Shown: positions 44,020-55,300 of the stretch, in pieces
Position numbering within the stretch: the stretch's first letter is position 1
How the letters are laid out: every line of letters starts with the position of its first letter
Assembly (NCBI GenBank): GCA_947683625.1
Contig: CANTUR010000623.1
Location: forward strand, 1,005,001-1,069,000
Length of the DNA: 64,000 bases
Direction: 5' to 3'
Origin: Mallotus nudiflorus
Lineage: Eukaryota; Streptophyta; Magnoliopsida; Malpighiales; Euphorbiaceae
Position numbers and translations under genes: made by a program
Notes under the pieces: model-generated
What the model saw: the letters and a program-made list of their open reading frames with translations, nothing else
Told to the model about the DNA's origin: nothing
The model's database searches: none

Positions 44020-46224
44020 CACAATTTCAAGATGAAGTTTTAGGTATCTTATAAGAGTGGTCTCAGCATATGTAAATGCAATAGGCTGACAGTCTAGAGT
44101 GGGAAGTTCCTCAAGAATCTTGACCTCATGAGCAAAATCAAGAATTAGGAACTCTAGGTTCATCTCACGAGTGAAATCCCTAGGAATAATATCAATACTA
44201 TAGTGATAGAATATAGTTTTACCCTGAGCACCAAACTCAATATAACTTCTCTTACAAGCCTATTAACTTCAGTTAGAAACAAAAAAAAGTTAAAATAAAA
44301 CAATAAAAGAATAAAGCAATACTTCAAAGGTAGTGGAATGAATCTTAAAAGGTATAGCATTCAGTCCAACTAGGTACACACTGTCAGGTATAATGTTGTA
44401 GTAGATATTTTTGAATGAAGCAGACATAAGCATGCTCTTTAAAAGGCTCCAAAACATCTCACATGGAAAGCCTACCAAACAAAGCTCCAAATCTCTACCA
44501 CAAACTATTTTAGCAAAATTCATAGTAAATGGTGGAAGGTGAGGTGCACATCGACTAGTAGGACTGAGCCACTAGCACCACACTCGCTCTCTGAAGAACT
44601 AACTACTACAAAAAGGACCCTCAAGTAAAACTCATTTCATTCTCAAAGCACTAACAAATTTGAGTGTGCTAATATCAACTTCAATTGGATCACGACACAG
44701 TTGTCAAATAAAGGTAAAGTTGAATAAATAAGATAGGAATAGTAACTAATTTTTCCTTTATTTATAAGAACTTACATCATGAAAGCTTAAATTGTTCAAG
44801 TGGTTTCTATATCAGGACAAATCCTTAGAAGTCCCTCTATAGGCACTCAAGTACCAAGCTCCTCAAGGAATGCTCAAAACATCATCATGCTCCATTTGTG
44901 GTGGAGGAAAAATAATATACTTATATGCCTAAATCTATGCAAAATAAAGTGGAAAGTCACATATGTCAATAAGGAATTAGAAAAGAATAGAAAACCAAAA
45001 AGAATAGAAAGCTTACCTCTAGAGCTCTCAAAGACCACTGAGATGAGTATGACCTCTACAAACCTTAAATATAAAGGTGTGTAAGAGCAGCACAACCCTA
45101 GTTATAGCAGTCAACTGCATCCAAGTCACGTAGAGCAAGTAGAAAGCATAAATCTATGATGCTCTCAGTGTTGCAAAACACACATAAGCCAAAAAGAAAG
45201 AGAAAAAAACAATGAGCAAGCTGGTCTACTTCAACATTAATAGTAGGAGTCCAGTCCTGACAAGCATCATAAATCCTTAAATATCAAAGCACTACTCCAC
45301 CCTGATAACCAAGTGAGGCAAAAGGATGACCTAATAACTGTGAAATGTATCTCTTACTCTCATCATCAAGGTGAGGAAAATATAAACAATAGTCAAAAGG
45401 TACTTATACTCCAGTGGATGGAAAACCAGTGATCAGGTGGAAATTGACTAGATAGATGGTGATCTCCCCAAAGTTAAAATGAAAGATGTGTATGGTATTT
45501 TGCCACCTCTTAATTAATGCTCGAAGATCAATAAGATTCCTAGTCTGATGACACTCAGAAGGGAGGAACAAAAGAAAGTCATCAAATCTTGTCATTAAGA
45601 TCCTAGTTTGAGCAACATTTGGAAGTTCTTTGCACCATGCATGTGTTAATGTAAGGTTTCTATCACCTTTTATTGGTCTAGCTTTGTCTAACTGTAAAAC
45701 TAAAACACCTGAAAGTAAAACCTTAGCCACCCATACCCCCCAAAAAGACCTAAAATTCATTAAAAAAAAAAGATGAACAGCCAATTTTAGGTAATGAACA
45801 GCTAGATCTAAAATCGGATGTTCATTAGGAAAAACTGGTTATCTATGCTTTAAACCAACCTAAAAGGACAACCAAAAACTGGCTATTCAGAGGGTAAAAC
45901 TGGCTGTTCATGTGGTAAAACTAGCTATTCATCATGGTTGGCTGAAAAATTCATCCAAACATATAAAAATCCAACCTAAACACATCTTAAATGTAAAACC
46001 TAACCTAAAATCATGTTCATAGGTGCACAAGTACTCAAACTTTCAAAGAAATTGTAAGAATAACTAACCAAATCTAAGAAAATATGCTTAAAAAGACCAT
46101 AGAGTAATAGAGGAGCTTCTCCCTGAAGCAATTTGATTGTTGGAACTTGTAATCCTTCTCATTTCTTTGATAGAGGATGCATTGAATTTTGTCCAAATGT
46201 AACTGGAGTTCTCTGTTGTGCCAT
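44020..46224 (-). pseudogene. Antisense plant mobile domain (PMD) gene in element B
   Basis: The key exon is the frame 45404-45784, which includes LALIKRW-type residues (LRALIKRWQNTIHIFHFNFG, then EITIYLVNFHLITGFPSTG). Plant mobile domains carry ALIERWRPET-HTFHLPxGEMTITLEDVALLLGLP at this place. A possible first exon starts at the ATG at 46222-46224 (MAQQRTPVTFGQN), followed by intron-like sequence with the word cluster 45775-45960. The downstream frame at 44290-44523 is open on the same strand but not assignable. Stops and frameshifts interrupt 44600-45400. A TATA-like box lies about 90 bases upstream of the ATG. PMDs occur in plant proteins (MAIL1/MAIN) and in transposons. Confidence 0.65.
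45775..45960. repeat. AACTGGCTATTCATG-type word cluster 2 inside element B
   Basis: Copies include tgaacagccaattttagg, tgaacagctag, aactggttatctatgc, aactggctattcagagg, aactggctgttcatgtgg and aactagctattcatcatgg, spaced about 17-40 bases. Confidence 0.65.
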
Positions 46225-46308
46225 CTGAAGTCACAAAATTTTCAAAGGATATTCAGAGAGTTTTTAGATATGGTTTTATGAATAAAATGGATAAGGAATG
46301 GATGTGTG

Positions 46309-46320
46309 GCTATAAATAGC
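46309..46320 (-). promoter_or_regulatory. TATA-like box of the antisense PMD gene (element B)
   Basis: The site CTATAAATAG on the plus strand reads CTATTTATAG on the minus strand, about 90 bases before the antisense ATG at 46224. It is symmetric enough that direction is uncertain. The matching position in element E has a clear minus-strand TATAAAAG. Confidence 0.35.
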
Positions 46321-46324
46321 AAGG

Positions 46325-46665
46325 TGGAGGGTGAAATTATAAAAATACCCTTAGAAGTACAAAAGCTCCCTACAAAGTAAAATTTCATAAGTAAGTATCC
46401 CTATCCTTTAATTGTACATTTGCAGCATATTTTCATGCATTTAACTCAAAATACAACTCCATAATGGATTTTCTTTTAAAATTAAAATGGCAATCATATT
46501 TCAAATAATAGTTTATTTTTAACTGTCTTTTTTAAGAAAAATATTTCTTTATCAAAAATTCAAAGCCCCAGTGTTTGTTTTCAAAAATAAAATGTCAAAT
46601 CATTAAATATAAACTTTAATAGGTTAATATTTGGGTTTTGACTAACCTATTTCAATTTCAAGCAG
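46325..46665. other. Spacer before the 3' minisatellite
   Basis: AT-rich, no ORF or repeat that I can support. Confidence 0.4.
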
Positions 46666-46669
46666 AAGT

Positions 46670-47095
46670 CTGCGGACTTATTTCGATTTTTAAACTCATT
46701 TCTATGTGCAAGTCGTGCGACTCATTTCTATATGGGAGTCATTAGGACTTATTTCTTTTTGGAAATCTTTAGGACTCATTTCTATGTGGTAATCATTGGG
46801 ACTCATTTCTTTATAGGAATCTTTAGGATTCATTTCTTTTGTGGGAGTTATTAGGACTCATTTCTTTTTAGGAATCATTGGGACTTATTTCTTTATAGGA
46901 GTCATTAGGACCCATTTCTTTGTCGAAGTCATTGGAACTCAATTCTATATAGGATTTATTGGGACTCATTTCTGTGTGGGAGTCATTAGGACTTATCTCT
47001 TTTATAGGAGTTGTTGGGACTCATTTCTTTATAGGAGTCATTGGGACTCATTTCTTTATGGGAGTCATTAGGACTCACATTCTTTGTGAACATCC
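46670..47095 (+). repeat. Minisatellite of ~30-bp units in the 3' UTR of element B
   Basis: About 15 imperfect units of ggagtcattaggactcattt plus about 10 further bases. Many units contain a small inverted repeat GAGTC-N5-GACTC. The open frame 46841-47071 is only the repeat read through (10-residue period) and is not a gene. Tandem repeats at this place, between pol and the polypurine tract, are known from Ogre/Tat elements. Confidence 0.9.
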
Positions 47096-47347
47096 CATAA
47101 GAGTCTGAGGACTCATAAGTCTATAGACATACAGTAATTTTAAATTTAGACAAATTTCAGTACTAACCTATGTTTTCAAGTTTGAGTTCATGGGTAATAA
47201 TGGAAAATGACGAGTAGAAATGAACTCATGTATGATCTTTAAACTTTGAAGTTTGTTTTTATACTTTGTCAAAATTTATGTTTAATGTCATAACATATCA
47301 CAATTCTTCTATCAAATGCTTTAATAAGAACACACAAATTCCTCTAG

Positions 47348-47361
47348 AGCAGGGGGCAAAC
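47348..47361 (+). other. Polypurine tract of element B
   Basis: GAGCAGGGGGCAAAC lies directly before the LTR start TATTGGGGTC. It is the form usual in Tat-type elements, where the LTR commonly begins TGTTGGGG; one base differs here. Confidence 0.65.
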
Positions 47362-48081
47362 TATTGGGGTCATTTTTCAAAATCCTAATAGCCAATGATG
47401 AAAAAGCTAAAATGTATCATTAGATAATTAAATTAATGAAGAGAATTGATATTCAAACCATTTTAAAACCTACTGAACCACTAAAACCTTACCCAATCAC
47501 CAATTATATCATTTCAAGACTAAACAAAACCCCAATCAAATCCTAAACCTACCATTTTGGTATTGAGAAAGAGGTTTAAGAAGAATAATAAGAGAGATGT
47601 TCACCCGAGTCACATCTTCTAAACTAATAAGTACAATTTTATGTCAAGGCTATTTACAGTCTGTATTCTATAGTTTTTAGTCTAGTTTTGATTCCTAAAG
47701 TCTTAGTTTAACCTTTAGAAGCCCCAAGAATAAAAGTCAAACTTTGGTTAATAAGAATTTTCTGTGGTCAAACAGAATTCCTAGAGTTGAATTTCCATAT
47801 GAAATTGTCTTCTAAAATTCCAATGTGTCAGTGGATCACATTTAGCAACAAGTCAAATTTTGACCTGCAGTGGTCAAAGTTGGTCCCACAACTATCTCGC
47901 TCTCCTTATCCTTATCGAAAAAGGGACACTTATCAAAAAAAGGTGCTCTCTAAGTTTAGAATATTCCAAATTTGGAATATAGTAGGACAAGTGTCAACTT
48001 CCTAAAGGGAGTATATACTATTACTTAATAACCTTGAATATTAAAAGATATTTACAATAAATGCTAATAACCTTAAATGCC

Positions 48082-48090
48082 TATAAATAG
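48082..48090 (+). promoter_or_regulatory. TATA box of LTR B2
   Basis: TATAAATAG followed by aagctttaagg. There is no counterpart at the expected place in front of LTR B1. Confidence 0.7.
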
Positions 48091-48597
48091 AAGCTTTAAG
48101 GAAAGCTTTATGAGAATTTTGGAGGTGAAAGGAGTCACTTCCTAATAGAGAAAATTCCAACACAAAAATCCAAAATATTACCAAATAGTTCTCTCTAAAA
48201 AGCCTCTAAAAATTAAAGAAAATTGGAAAAATAAGGGGAAACTATGCCAAAATTCCTCTGAACCTAATTTCTCTTTATTTTCTTTTGAAATTGCTATAAA
48301 AAATATCAAAATAAATCACCCAAATACCAAAACTAGCTCCAAAAAATCAATTTCACACAAATCAAAACAAAATTCACTCCTAAACTCATTAAAAGCACAC
48401 TTTACCCTTTGAGTTTCAATCTCAATTCTTTTCAATCAATTGGTGTTTCTTGGTGACTTATTGCCTAAATTCTAGCACTAAACACTTTCTAAAACATAAC
48501 TCTCATTGATTCTCATCTCATTTTTGGGGTTTAGGGTTTTGAATTTGTGTTTTGAAAGCAAAGAGTTACAAAATTGTGCTATACAGTGATGAACAAT

Positions 48598-48760
48598 CGA
48601 ATTTGGCTCATGAATAGCCAAACTGGCTATTCACACCCTAAATTTGGCTATTGAGCCTCTTAGACTAGTTATTGGAGGTCCTAAAACTGGCTAAATAGAC
48701 CTTAAAACTGACTATTGAGGGGGCTATTCCAACTATTCATCCCACTTTGTCCCAAATGAC
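48598..48760. repeat. AACTGGCTATTCATG-type word cluster in LTR B2 (also 25330-25480 in B1)
   Basis: Copies such as catgaatagccaaactgg, ctggctattcacaccc, tttggctattgagcc and aactggctaaatag lie about 520 bases behind the TATA box, in the transcribed part of the LTR. LTR B1 has the same cluster at 25330-25480. Confidence 0.65.
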
Positions 48761-51700
48761 TCCACTTATGGTTTTTAGGGTCTTAAAGGGTTCATACTTG
48801 CTTGTGTATGATTCTAAACCCTCCTTAAGAACCTAGGATCATGGAATTAAAATATTTTAACTTATTTTTTAAATTTTAAATGATTTTTCAATTATTTTCC
48901 TTTGATTTCCTAAAACTCTACTTTGAATGCTTTTAAGTGTGATCCTTGTTCTTGTTTTGGTTTGATGATTGTGATTATGTTTGTTGATGTTTGTGTGACT
49001 TTTATTCAATATTTTATTGATTTTATTTCATATTTTTGTTTAATTTTGGTGTGAATACATGTTTAAATCCCTTATTTTCTATGTAATATGCATATATGTT
49101 GCTTAATTATGCTCTAATATGCTTTGGTTGTTGATTTGCTACTATTGTGATTTGACTAGAATAATTTATGTCATAATTTAGGGTTTTTATCATTTATGGG
49201 TCATTTTGGTTGTGTTTTTTTATTATAGATCACTATTTATACATTTTGTTCATTTTGTGTTGATTTATGAGCTTTAATATACATATCTTGTGTTCTTAAT
49301 GTTTAGGCTTAGTTTATGTGTTTTGCTTTCAATGTTTGAGTCTTATGAGTTTCAATTTGCATATTTTATGCTTTGATTGAGTCTATTTTGAGACAATTTA
49401 TATGTTCAAGTTTAATTGAGTCTCAATTTTACTTTTAAATGTCACTTATCTCTATTTGGTGTCTCTATCTTAAATAGAATCTTGTTTATTAATGTCCACT
49501 TGTATTTTTTTATTTAATGTTGATTTCTTGCCTCTACTAACCTTTTCTCTACTCTTATATATCCTAAACTACAATTCTCTACTTCTCCCTTAATTTCTTT
49601 TACATTATTACTTTTTTATGCATTCATGTACCTTTTTGCATATCATGTGCTTCATGCATATCATGTGCTTAATGCATATCACTATCATACTTATGTTCAT
49701 TTTTAGATCCTTTAAATGTGTACTTGCATGCTTCTCGGCTTACATCATTTACATGCTTCCTAAATTTGAATCACTTTGTATGCTTCCCAGTTTGCATCAT
49801 GCATCATATTTTGCATGCACCCCGAATTTATTTCATGCTTGTGTGAGTATGCATTGCATTAGCATCATCCATTGCATTATATATATCTCTTGGTATCTAT
49901 CTTAATCTTAAGCTACTAACTTTTGCTAACATTTATTATTATTTTTGTTTATTTTCTAACCTTTTTCTTATTATTTACCTATTTTGGATATTAATTTATG
50001 TTTCATATTCTTGTGTTATGTCAATTTCCACCATGATCTCAATATCTACACTTAACTCTCATTTCCCTTTATTTTATGTTTTGTTTATGTTCTTGTCATT
50101 TTTGTATTTTACTATTTACAATCTTTAATCCTACCCCATCTTCTTTATTTATGTGTTTTAATTTGTAATTTTATTATTACATGTCCTTTTTAATATTGTT
50201 TATGCTTTATCTTGTTAATTACATCAATTTTCCTTTTTGTTTTATTTGGTTTTATAAACTAGAAATATACCAAAAATAAACCAAAATATTTTTTTCCTTT
50301 TATTGAGTAATTAATCTTCTATTTTCTTATGGTTAATAAAATAGTAATTTTTGCACTTATTTCTCAACAAATAGACCCTTTTCTTTCTCCTTTTTTAAAT
50401 ATAGAATTTTTCATTCTCTTTAATAAAAATTTATCATTTCCATGGCAAGTTTATTTTTAATTAACATTTTTTTATGCTTTATTTGTGTTTTGGTTGAGTC
50501 CTTTATTGATCATAAAAATCATCCAAGTGCAAGGATATGGATCATAATTTCTTTTATTTTATTACATTTTTAAATAAATGATTTGGTTATGTGTTCAATA
50601 ATTTATGATATGGGGAATGACCATCCAAGGTACAAAATTCACATTTTTAGGCCTAACTTAATGGAAACTCATATTGTGAATTAATTTTTCACATGATTAA
50701 TCAAATCTTATTTTTAAATGTTTTTCTAAACAATTTTTAATTTAAAATACTTTTTTTCAAATATCCTTTCTTTCTTTTAATTTTCAAGTTATTTTTTCAT
50801 TTTCTAAGGTATTCATAAACATTTTCATTTTCAGGATATTTTTCTAATTATTTTCTTCGGATTTTAAAGTTATTTTTCATGTATTTTTTAAATAAAATGT
50901 TTTATTGCCCCGAAACTCGAAATATAAAGCAATCATGGAGAGGATATTTGTAAAATGTGTTAGCCATTCTCAACTCCCTTCTCTTTTTAATTTATTGCTT
51001 TATTTATTTTTCATATTTTCTTGTACAGCATGTATATGTTTATTCATAAATTTACCATAATTACCATGTCATGGGTTAATTGTTTGTCTTTTTGTTGCTT
51101 TATTTGCATATTTATAATATATTCATAAATAATATCTTTTCATGTGTCATGTTTTATGTTGGATGCCATTGCCTTAAGATGTAGGTTTACCATGTTTACA
51201 TGTTTTATTATTTTCCATGTTTTTAATTTTATGCCATGTTAGTGTGATATTATATCATGAAGATATGCCATGTTATACTATATATGTATGCTATGTTATG
51301 TTTTTAGCATATTCTACGATCATGCATCATTTAATTACTATACCATAATCATGCTTTATTTTATCATTCTCTTGTGCTTGTGTGTATATATTATGTTTGC
51401 ATTTGCATGTAGATGTTAATGTATAATAGTACATAATTCTTGGAAGCACTATACGTAAAGTAAGGTCGGCACTGTACATAAAGTAAAGCTTACAATGCTC
51501 AACATCTTGGCAGTATGAAGATGCCTCAAATAAAAGATCCTAATCCTATTGACATCAAAATCCAAACCTAATGCTTTATTCAGTGGGCAAATGCAATTCC
51601 AAGCAAAGGATCCGAGTTTGCTTAAGTCCCTAAAATGAATAATTTCTTAGGTGATACCGAGTGGTGACTCCATTTTTCTCGTGCTTGGGTAGATGGTTAT

Positions 51701-51820
51701 ATGTGCCTTTATGCCATCCGTAAGCTCTTTCAGTCCTCCCCTCACTACCCTCTATTTTCCCGTAATAAGGAAAAAAGGTTTTGTGATCCAAAGAGTGCTA
51801 AGTCGGTCTCGCTAGCATCA

Positions 51821-52334
51821 ATAGAAGGAAAGATAACCATAATAGAAATTAAGCAAGTCTTTCAGCATATAAGGATGGAAGTTAAAGCTCCTAGCTACAC
51901 CGACATTATAGCTCCCATTGAGTTTAGAATAGAGGATGTCTTGTTTGATCATGAGTCACTTTCATATAATGTTTATATTACTTATCTGTTTGAATCTTTT
52001 AATGTATCAAACTCTAAGTATGATACAATGAAATTTGATTTTGCTTACTTATGTGATGTGTTTCATGATAATAATGAGCATTTTATTAAACATTACATGA
52101 GAATCTTTGACATTCATCCTATTAACACTGAGCCATTTAATGTAAGCATAGACATAGATCCTCTTATATTGCATATTTTAAAAGATGTTACCTTTAAGGA
52201 AAGGAGAGAATCAGAAAAAATATTAATAAAATATTTAAAAGTATTCACTTGGACATATGACATGTTAGGCATCGATAGAGATAGCATTTCATCCCCACTA
52301 AAGAAGGGTGCAAGCTGATGAAACAAAAACTGCA
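51821..52334 (+). pseudogene. Element E: protease-RT linker piece
   Basis: Behind LTR B2 an open frame continues to 52318 (the frame itself starts inside the LTR at 51701). Its residues IEFRIEDVLFDHESLSYNVY, FAYLCDVFHDNNEHFI, INTEPFNVSIDIDP and VFTWTYDMLGID match the linker upstream of RT in element B (37680-38000). Gag and protease of E are absent: E starts exactly at the LTR B2 end. The frame stops 20 bases before the AAGAT duplication of element D. Confidence 0.65.
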
Positions 52335-52339
52335 AAGAT
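52335..52339 (+). other. Target-site duplication AAGAT, left side of element D
   Basis: AAGAT directly before TGATAC; the same five bases follow the element at 53494-53498. Confidence 0.85.
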
Positions 52340-53493
52340 TGATACAATCCTCAAAAGGGTTAATTTGTGAACTCTATACATCAATATAGTCAAATACGAA
52401 GCTTGGTTGAATTTTTGATTTAAAGACTAAAAACAGGTTGGAATATGAAGAAAAGAACAAAATTGACTCAAGTTAATAAAGAACAAAAATGAATTTGATC
52501 ATAATTATCACAAAGAAAACAAATTAATATCAAACAAGACATAAAAATGAATGAAAAATGGTTTTTTTTTTTTGGATTAAATGCAAACAACAAAGAAAAG
52601 TAAAGATAAGTACTTGATTAATGAGCCAAAAATCTAACACCAAATGATACAAATGTGGTTAACTTGTACCAAACCCGTATTCAATCTTGATAACCTTGCC
52701 AAGGATCATTCATAAATCAAGCAAAAAGAAACTCTAATCCCCAACAAGACCCTTAAATAACCTGTACTTAAGAACCTTAAGTATAAAGAATTAAAGGTTG
52801 TTTAATATAAACTTAAGATTAACAAAGTCAATTTTAAGTCTAAATTAAACTAGGTTTGAATGTACCAAGCCTTCACTTGATAAATTCACCAAAGATCTTT
52901 TAAGAACAAAAAAAAAAGGACTTTAACCTCTCAAGAATTCAAAATTAATTGATAAACTTCTCTAAATTTGTTCTACAATGCTATGGCCTTTATATAGGCA
53001 TATAAACATCCTAATCCTTGAAGGAATAGGTTTTCTTATATAGGCATATAAACATCCTAATCCTTAAAGGAATAGGTTTTCTTACTTATTCTTAAAGACT
53101 TCTATAAAGAAAAATCCTTAACTAAATAGGATCCCTTAAAAAATATGATAATTAATGACAACTAAGTTTTGAAAAGTCAAATTAACAACTCATGATAACT
53201 AAGCATTGAAAAGTTAAATTTACAACTTAACAAACAACTAATGGCAACTAAGCTTTGAAGTATGTCATGTCACATGTTAAGTAGGATGTTAATAATTGAC
53301 TTTAACTTATTGACTTTGAATTTGACTTTGACTTATTGACTTTGAATTGGAATATCCTTGAATCTTCTCACATCTTCTTGAATCTTCCTTATTGACTCCA
53401 AAATAGAACATAACCTAAAAATTCATCCAAGTTTTGTACTTGACTATATTGATGTGTAAAGTTCACAAATTAACCTTTTTGAGGATCGTATTA
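52340..53493 (-). mobile_element. Element D: rearranged C-family insertion with a U3 start at both ends
   Basis: 1,154 bp between AAGAT duplications. The right part (52645-53493, 849 bp) is a complete C-type LTR in reverse orientation, with the TATA box at 52987-52996 (minus) and a 48-bp internal tandem duplication (about 52993-53087). It is followed on the minus strand by a decayed PBS (52631-52642) and about 210 bases of leader (to 52421). The left 81 bases (52340-52420) are again the start of the same LTR, but on the plus strand. The element therefore ends in inverted repeats of about 77 bp, both derived from the LTR 5' end. 849 minus 48 equals the 801 bp of the C LTR. Confidence 0.85.
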
Positions 53494-53498
53494 AAGAT
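53494..53498 (+). other. Target-site duplication AAGAT, right side of element D
   Basis: Identical to 52335-52339. Confidence 0.85.
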
Positions 53499-53509
53499 TA
53501 AGGGTAGAA

Positions 53510-54300
53510 TGGGCATAGTTGGTAAAGGAAGACATAGAAAAGCATATCAAAGTGAAGTTCCTAAAGGTGTTAGACTATCCATAATGGCTAGCTAATGTGG
53601 TTCCAATGCCAAAGAAGGATGGGAAAGTAAGAATTCATGTAGACTACAAAGACCTCAACAAGGCGTACCCGAAAGACAACTTCCTTTTACCTCATATAGA
53701 CTTATTAATTGATAATGCTATTGCATGTGTTATGTACTCCTACATGAATGGGTTTTCAAGTTTCAACTAGAACCTTATGGAAATCATCAACAAAGCTAAG
53801 ACTGCCTTCATAACCGAGTGGGGAATGTACTGTTATAGGGTATTGCCTTTTGGTTTAAAGAATGCAGGTGTGACTTGCTAAAGATTAGCAATAGTAATGT
53901 TCCATGATATGATACATAAAGAGGTAGAGGTCTATATTGATGACATGATGGTAAAATCAAAGACTCAAGAAGAGCATCTAGCTACATTGGAAAAGTTCTT
54001 AGGAAGAGTAGAAAAGTATTATTTGAGACTCAACCCAAAAAAGTGTGTATTCATTGTAATTTTAAGGAAGATGTTAGGATACATGGTTAGTCAGAAAGGA
54101 ATTAAGGTCAATCCAGACAAAGTAAAAGTAATTTATAAGATACCAACACCAAAGACTAAAAAGGACATTTGTGGATTCTCGGGAAAGCTATAGTTCATTA
54201 GCAAGTTTATAGCCAAATTGATAGAGGTATATGAACCAATATTCAAGCTGCTTAGGAAGAATCAACATGTGGTTTGGAACAAATAGTGCCAAATTACTTT
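53510..54300 (+). pseudogene. Gypsy (Tat-type) reverse transcriptase of element E
   Basis: RT motifs in order with frame changes and stops: VKEDIEKHIKVKFLKVLDYP, WLANVVPMPKKDGKVRIHVD, YKDLNKAYPKDNFLLPHIDL, FITEWGMYCYRVLPFGLKNA, the catalytic YIDD at 53932-53943 (VYIDDMMVKSKTQEEH), RLNPKKCVF, GYMVSQKGIKVNPDKVKVI. The longest open piece is 53897-54193. The continuation into the connection (KAKLIEVYEPIFKLLRKNQ-type) runs to about 54300. The family match is very strong; single stops (for example near 53587 and 53770) inactivate it. Confidence 0.9.
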
Positions 54301-55300
54301 TGACAATATCTAGGACTATTTCATGAATCTGCCAATTTTGAGACCTCTAAAAATAGGGAAACACTTAATTATGTACTTAGCAATTGAAAGGAATGCAATT
54401 GATGCTATGCTAGCTAAAAAAGGAGAAGCATGAGCTAAACATATGATTTACTACGAAAGTAAGAAAATGCTACCTTATAAAGATAAGTACAGTCAAGTTT
54501 AACATATCTATTTTGCAATGGTTTGGGCTATGAAGAAGCTAAGGTACTACTTTTAGTCTTATAATTCAAGCAATTTCAAAGTTAGATCCAATGAAATATC
54601 TATTTGAAGCACCCTCATTCATAGAGAAATTAGCCAAGTGGTTGCTATTACTAATAGAGTTTGATGTTGAGTATTTGACTAATAAGATAGTTAAGGGAGA
54701 GCAGTGGCCGAGTTTCTAGTATTGGACCCAACTTTAGATGATTAGGAGATAAAGCTTGAGTTCCTAGATGACCTTGCCACAACAATCGAGATCCAAGGAT
54801 GGCGTATGTATTTTGATAGAGCAATGAACTAGTTTGGAGTAGGAATAGGGGTGATTCTATTGACATAAGAAAATAAGGTAATTCCCATAACAAAGAATTT
54901 AACATTCCAAGCTACAAATAATGAAGCAGAATATGAAGTGTGCATAATGGGAATGGAAGCACTAATAGCCTTTAAAGGTCATAAAAGTAGAAATACTAGG
55001 TGATTTGATGTTATTAATCAATTAAACTACTGATGAATAGGATCTAAAAGAGTTACACTTAAAACCATATCTATAAAACTTGGAGCAATTGAGACAATCC
55101 TTTTGAAAATACAGACTCATTCATTTACGAAGAAATCATAATCAAATGCCAAATGCCTTGGCATCATTAGCATCAGTTTAAGATGGACCAATAGCCATGC
55201 TTATGAAGCCTTTGATACTATCAAAGTCAATTAACTGTGCTATAAGGGTCTGAGGGTAATGGAAGCAAGAGTAAATCATAAGCCTTGGTATTATGACATT
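54301..55300 (+). pseudogene. RNase H region of element E
   Basis: Broken continuation of pol. Pieces that can be read include YLAIERNAIDAMLAKK at about 54378, VYYESKKMLPYKDKYSQVEH-type at about 54450, LIEFDVEYLTNKIVKG at about 54655, and the plant-type second RNase H (GWRMYFDRAMN at about 54800, ATNNEAEYEVCIMGMEAL at about 54912, LGDLMLLIN at about 55000). NNEAEYE is intact, while the D-G of the first motif reads F-D-R. Stops interrupt every 50-150 bases. Confidence 0.75.

Larger units (their letters stand above)
47362..51820 (+). repeat. LTR B2, 3' LTR of element B (about 4.46 kb)
   Basis: Starts behind the polypurine tract and ends AGCATCA at 51820. From 48555 on it is a direct repeat of LTR B1. 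A TATA box TATAAATAG is at 48082-48090. It carries the AACTGGCTATTCA cluster (48598-48760), the CATGCA array (49722-49830) and a single copy of the segment triplicated in B1. LTRs of this size fit Ogre-like elements. The length assumes that the unpaired first 1.2 kb belongs to the LTR. Confidence 0.75.

Noticed and set aside
46841..47071. Open frame with a 10-residue repeat (GVIRTHFF-like)
   Set aside because: It is the 30-bp minisatellite read through in one frame; a multiple of three in the repeat length keeps it open.
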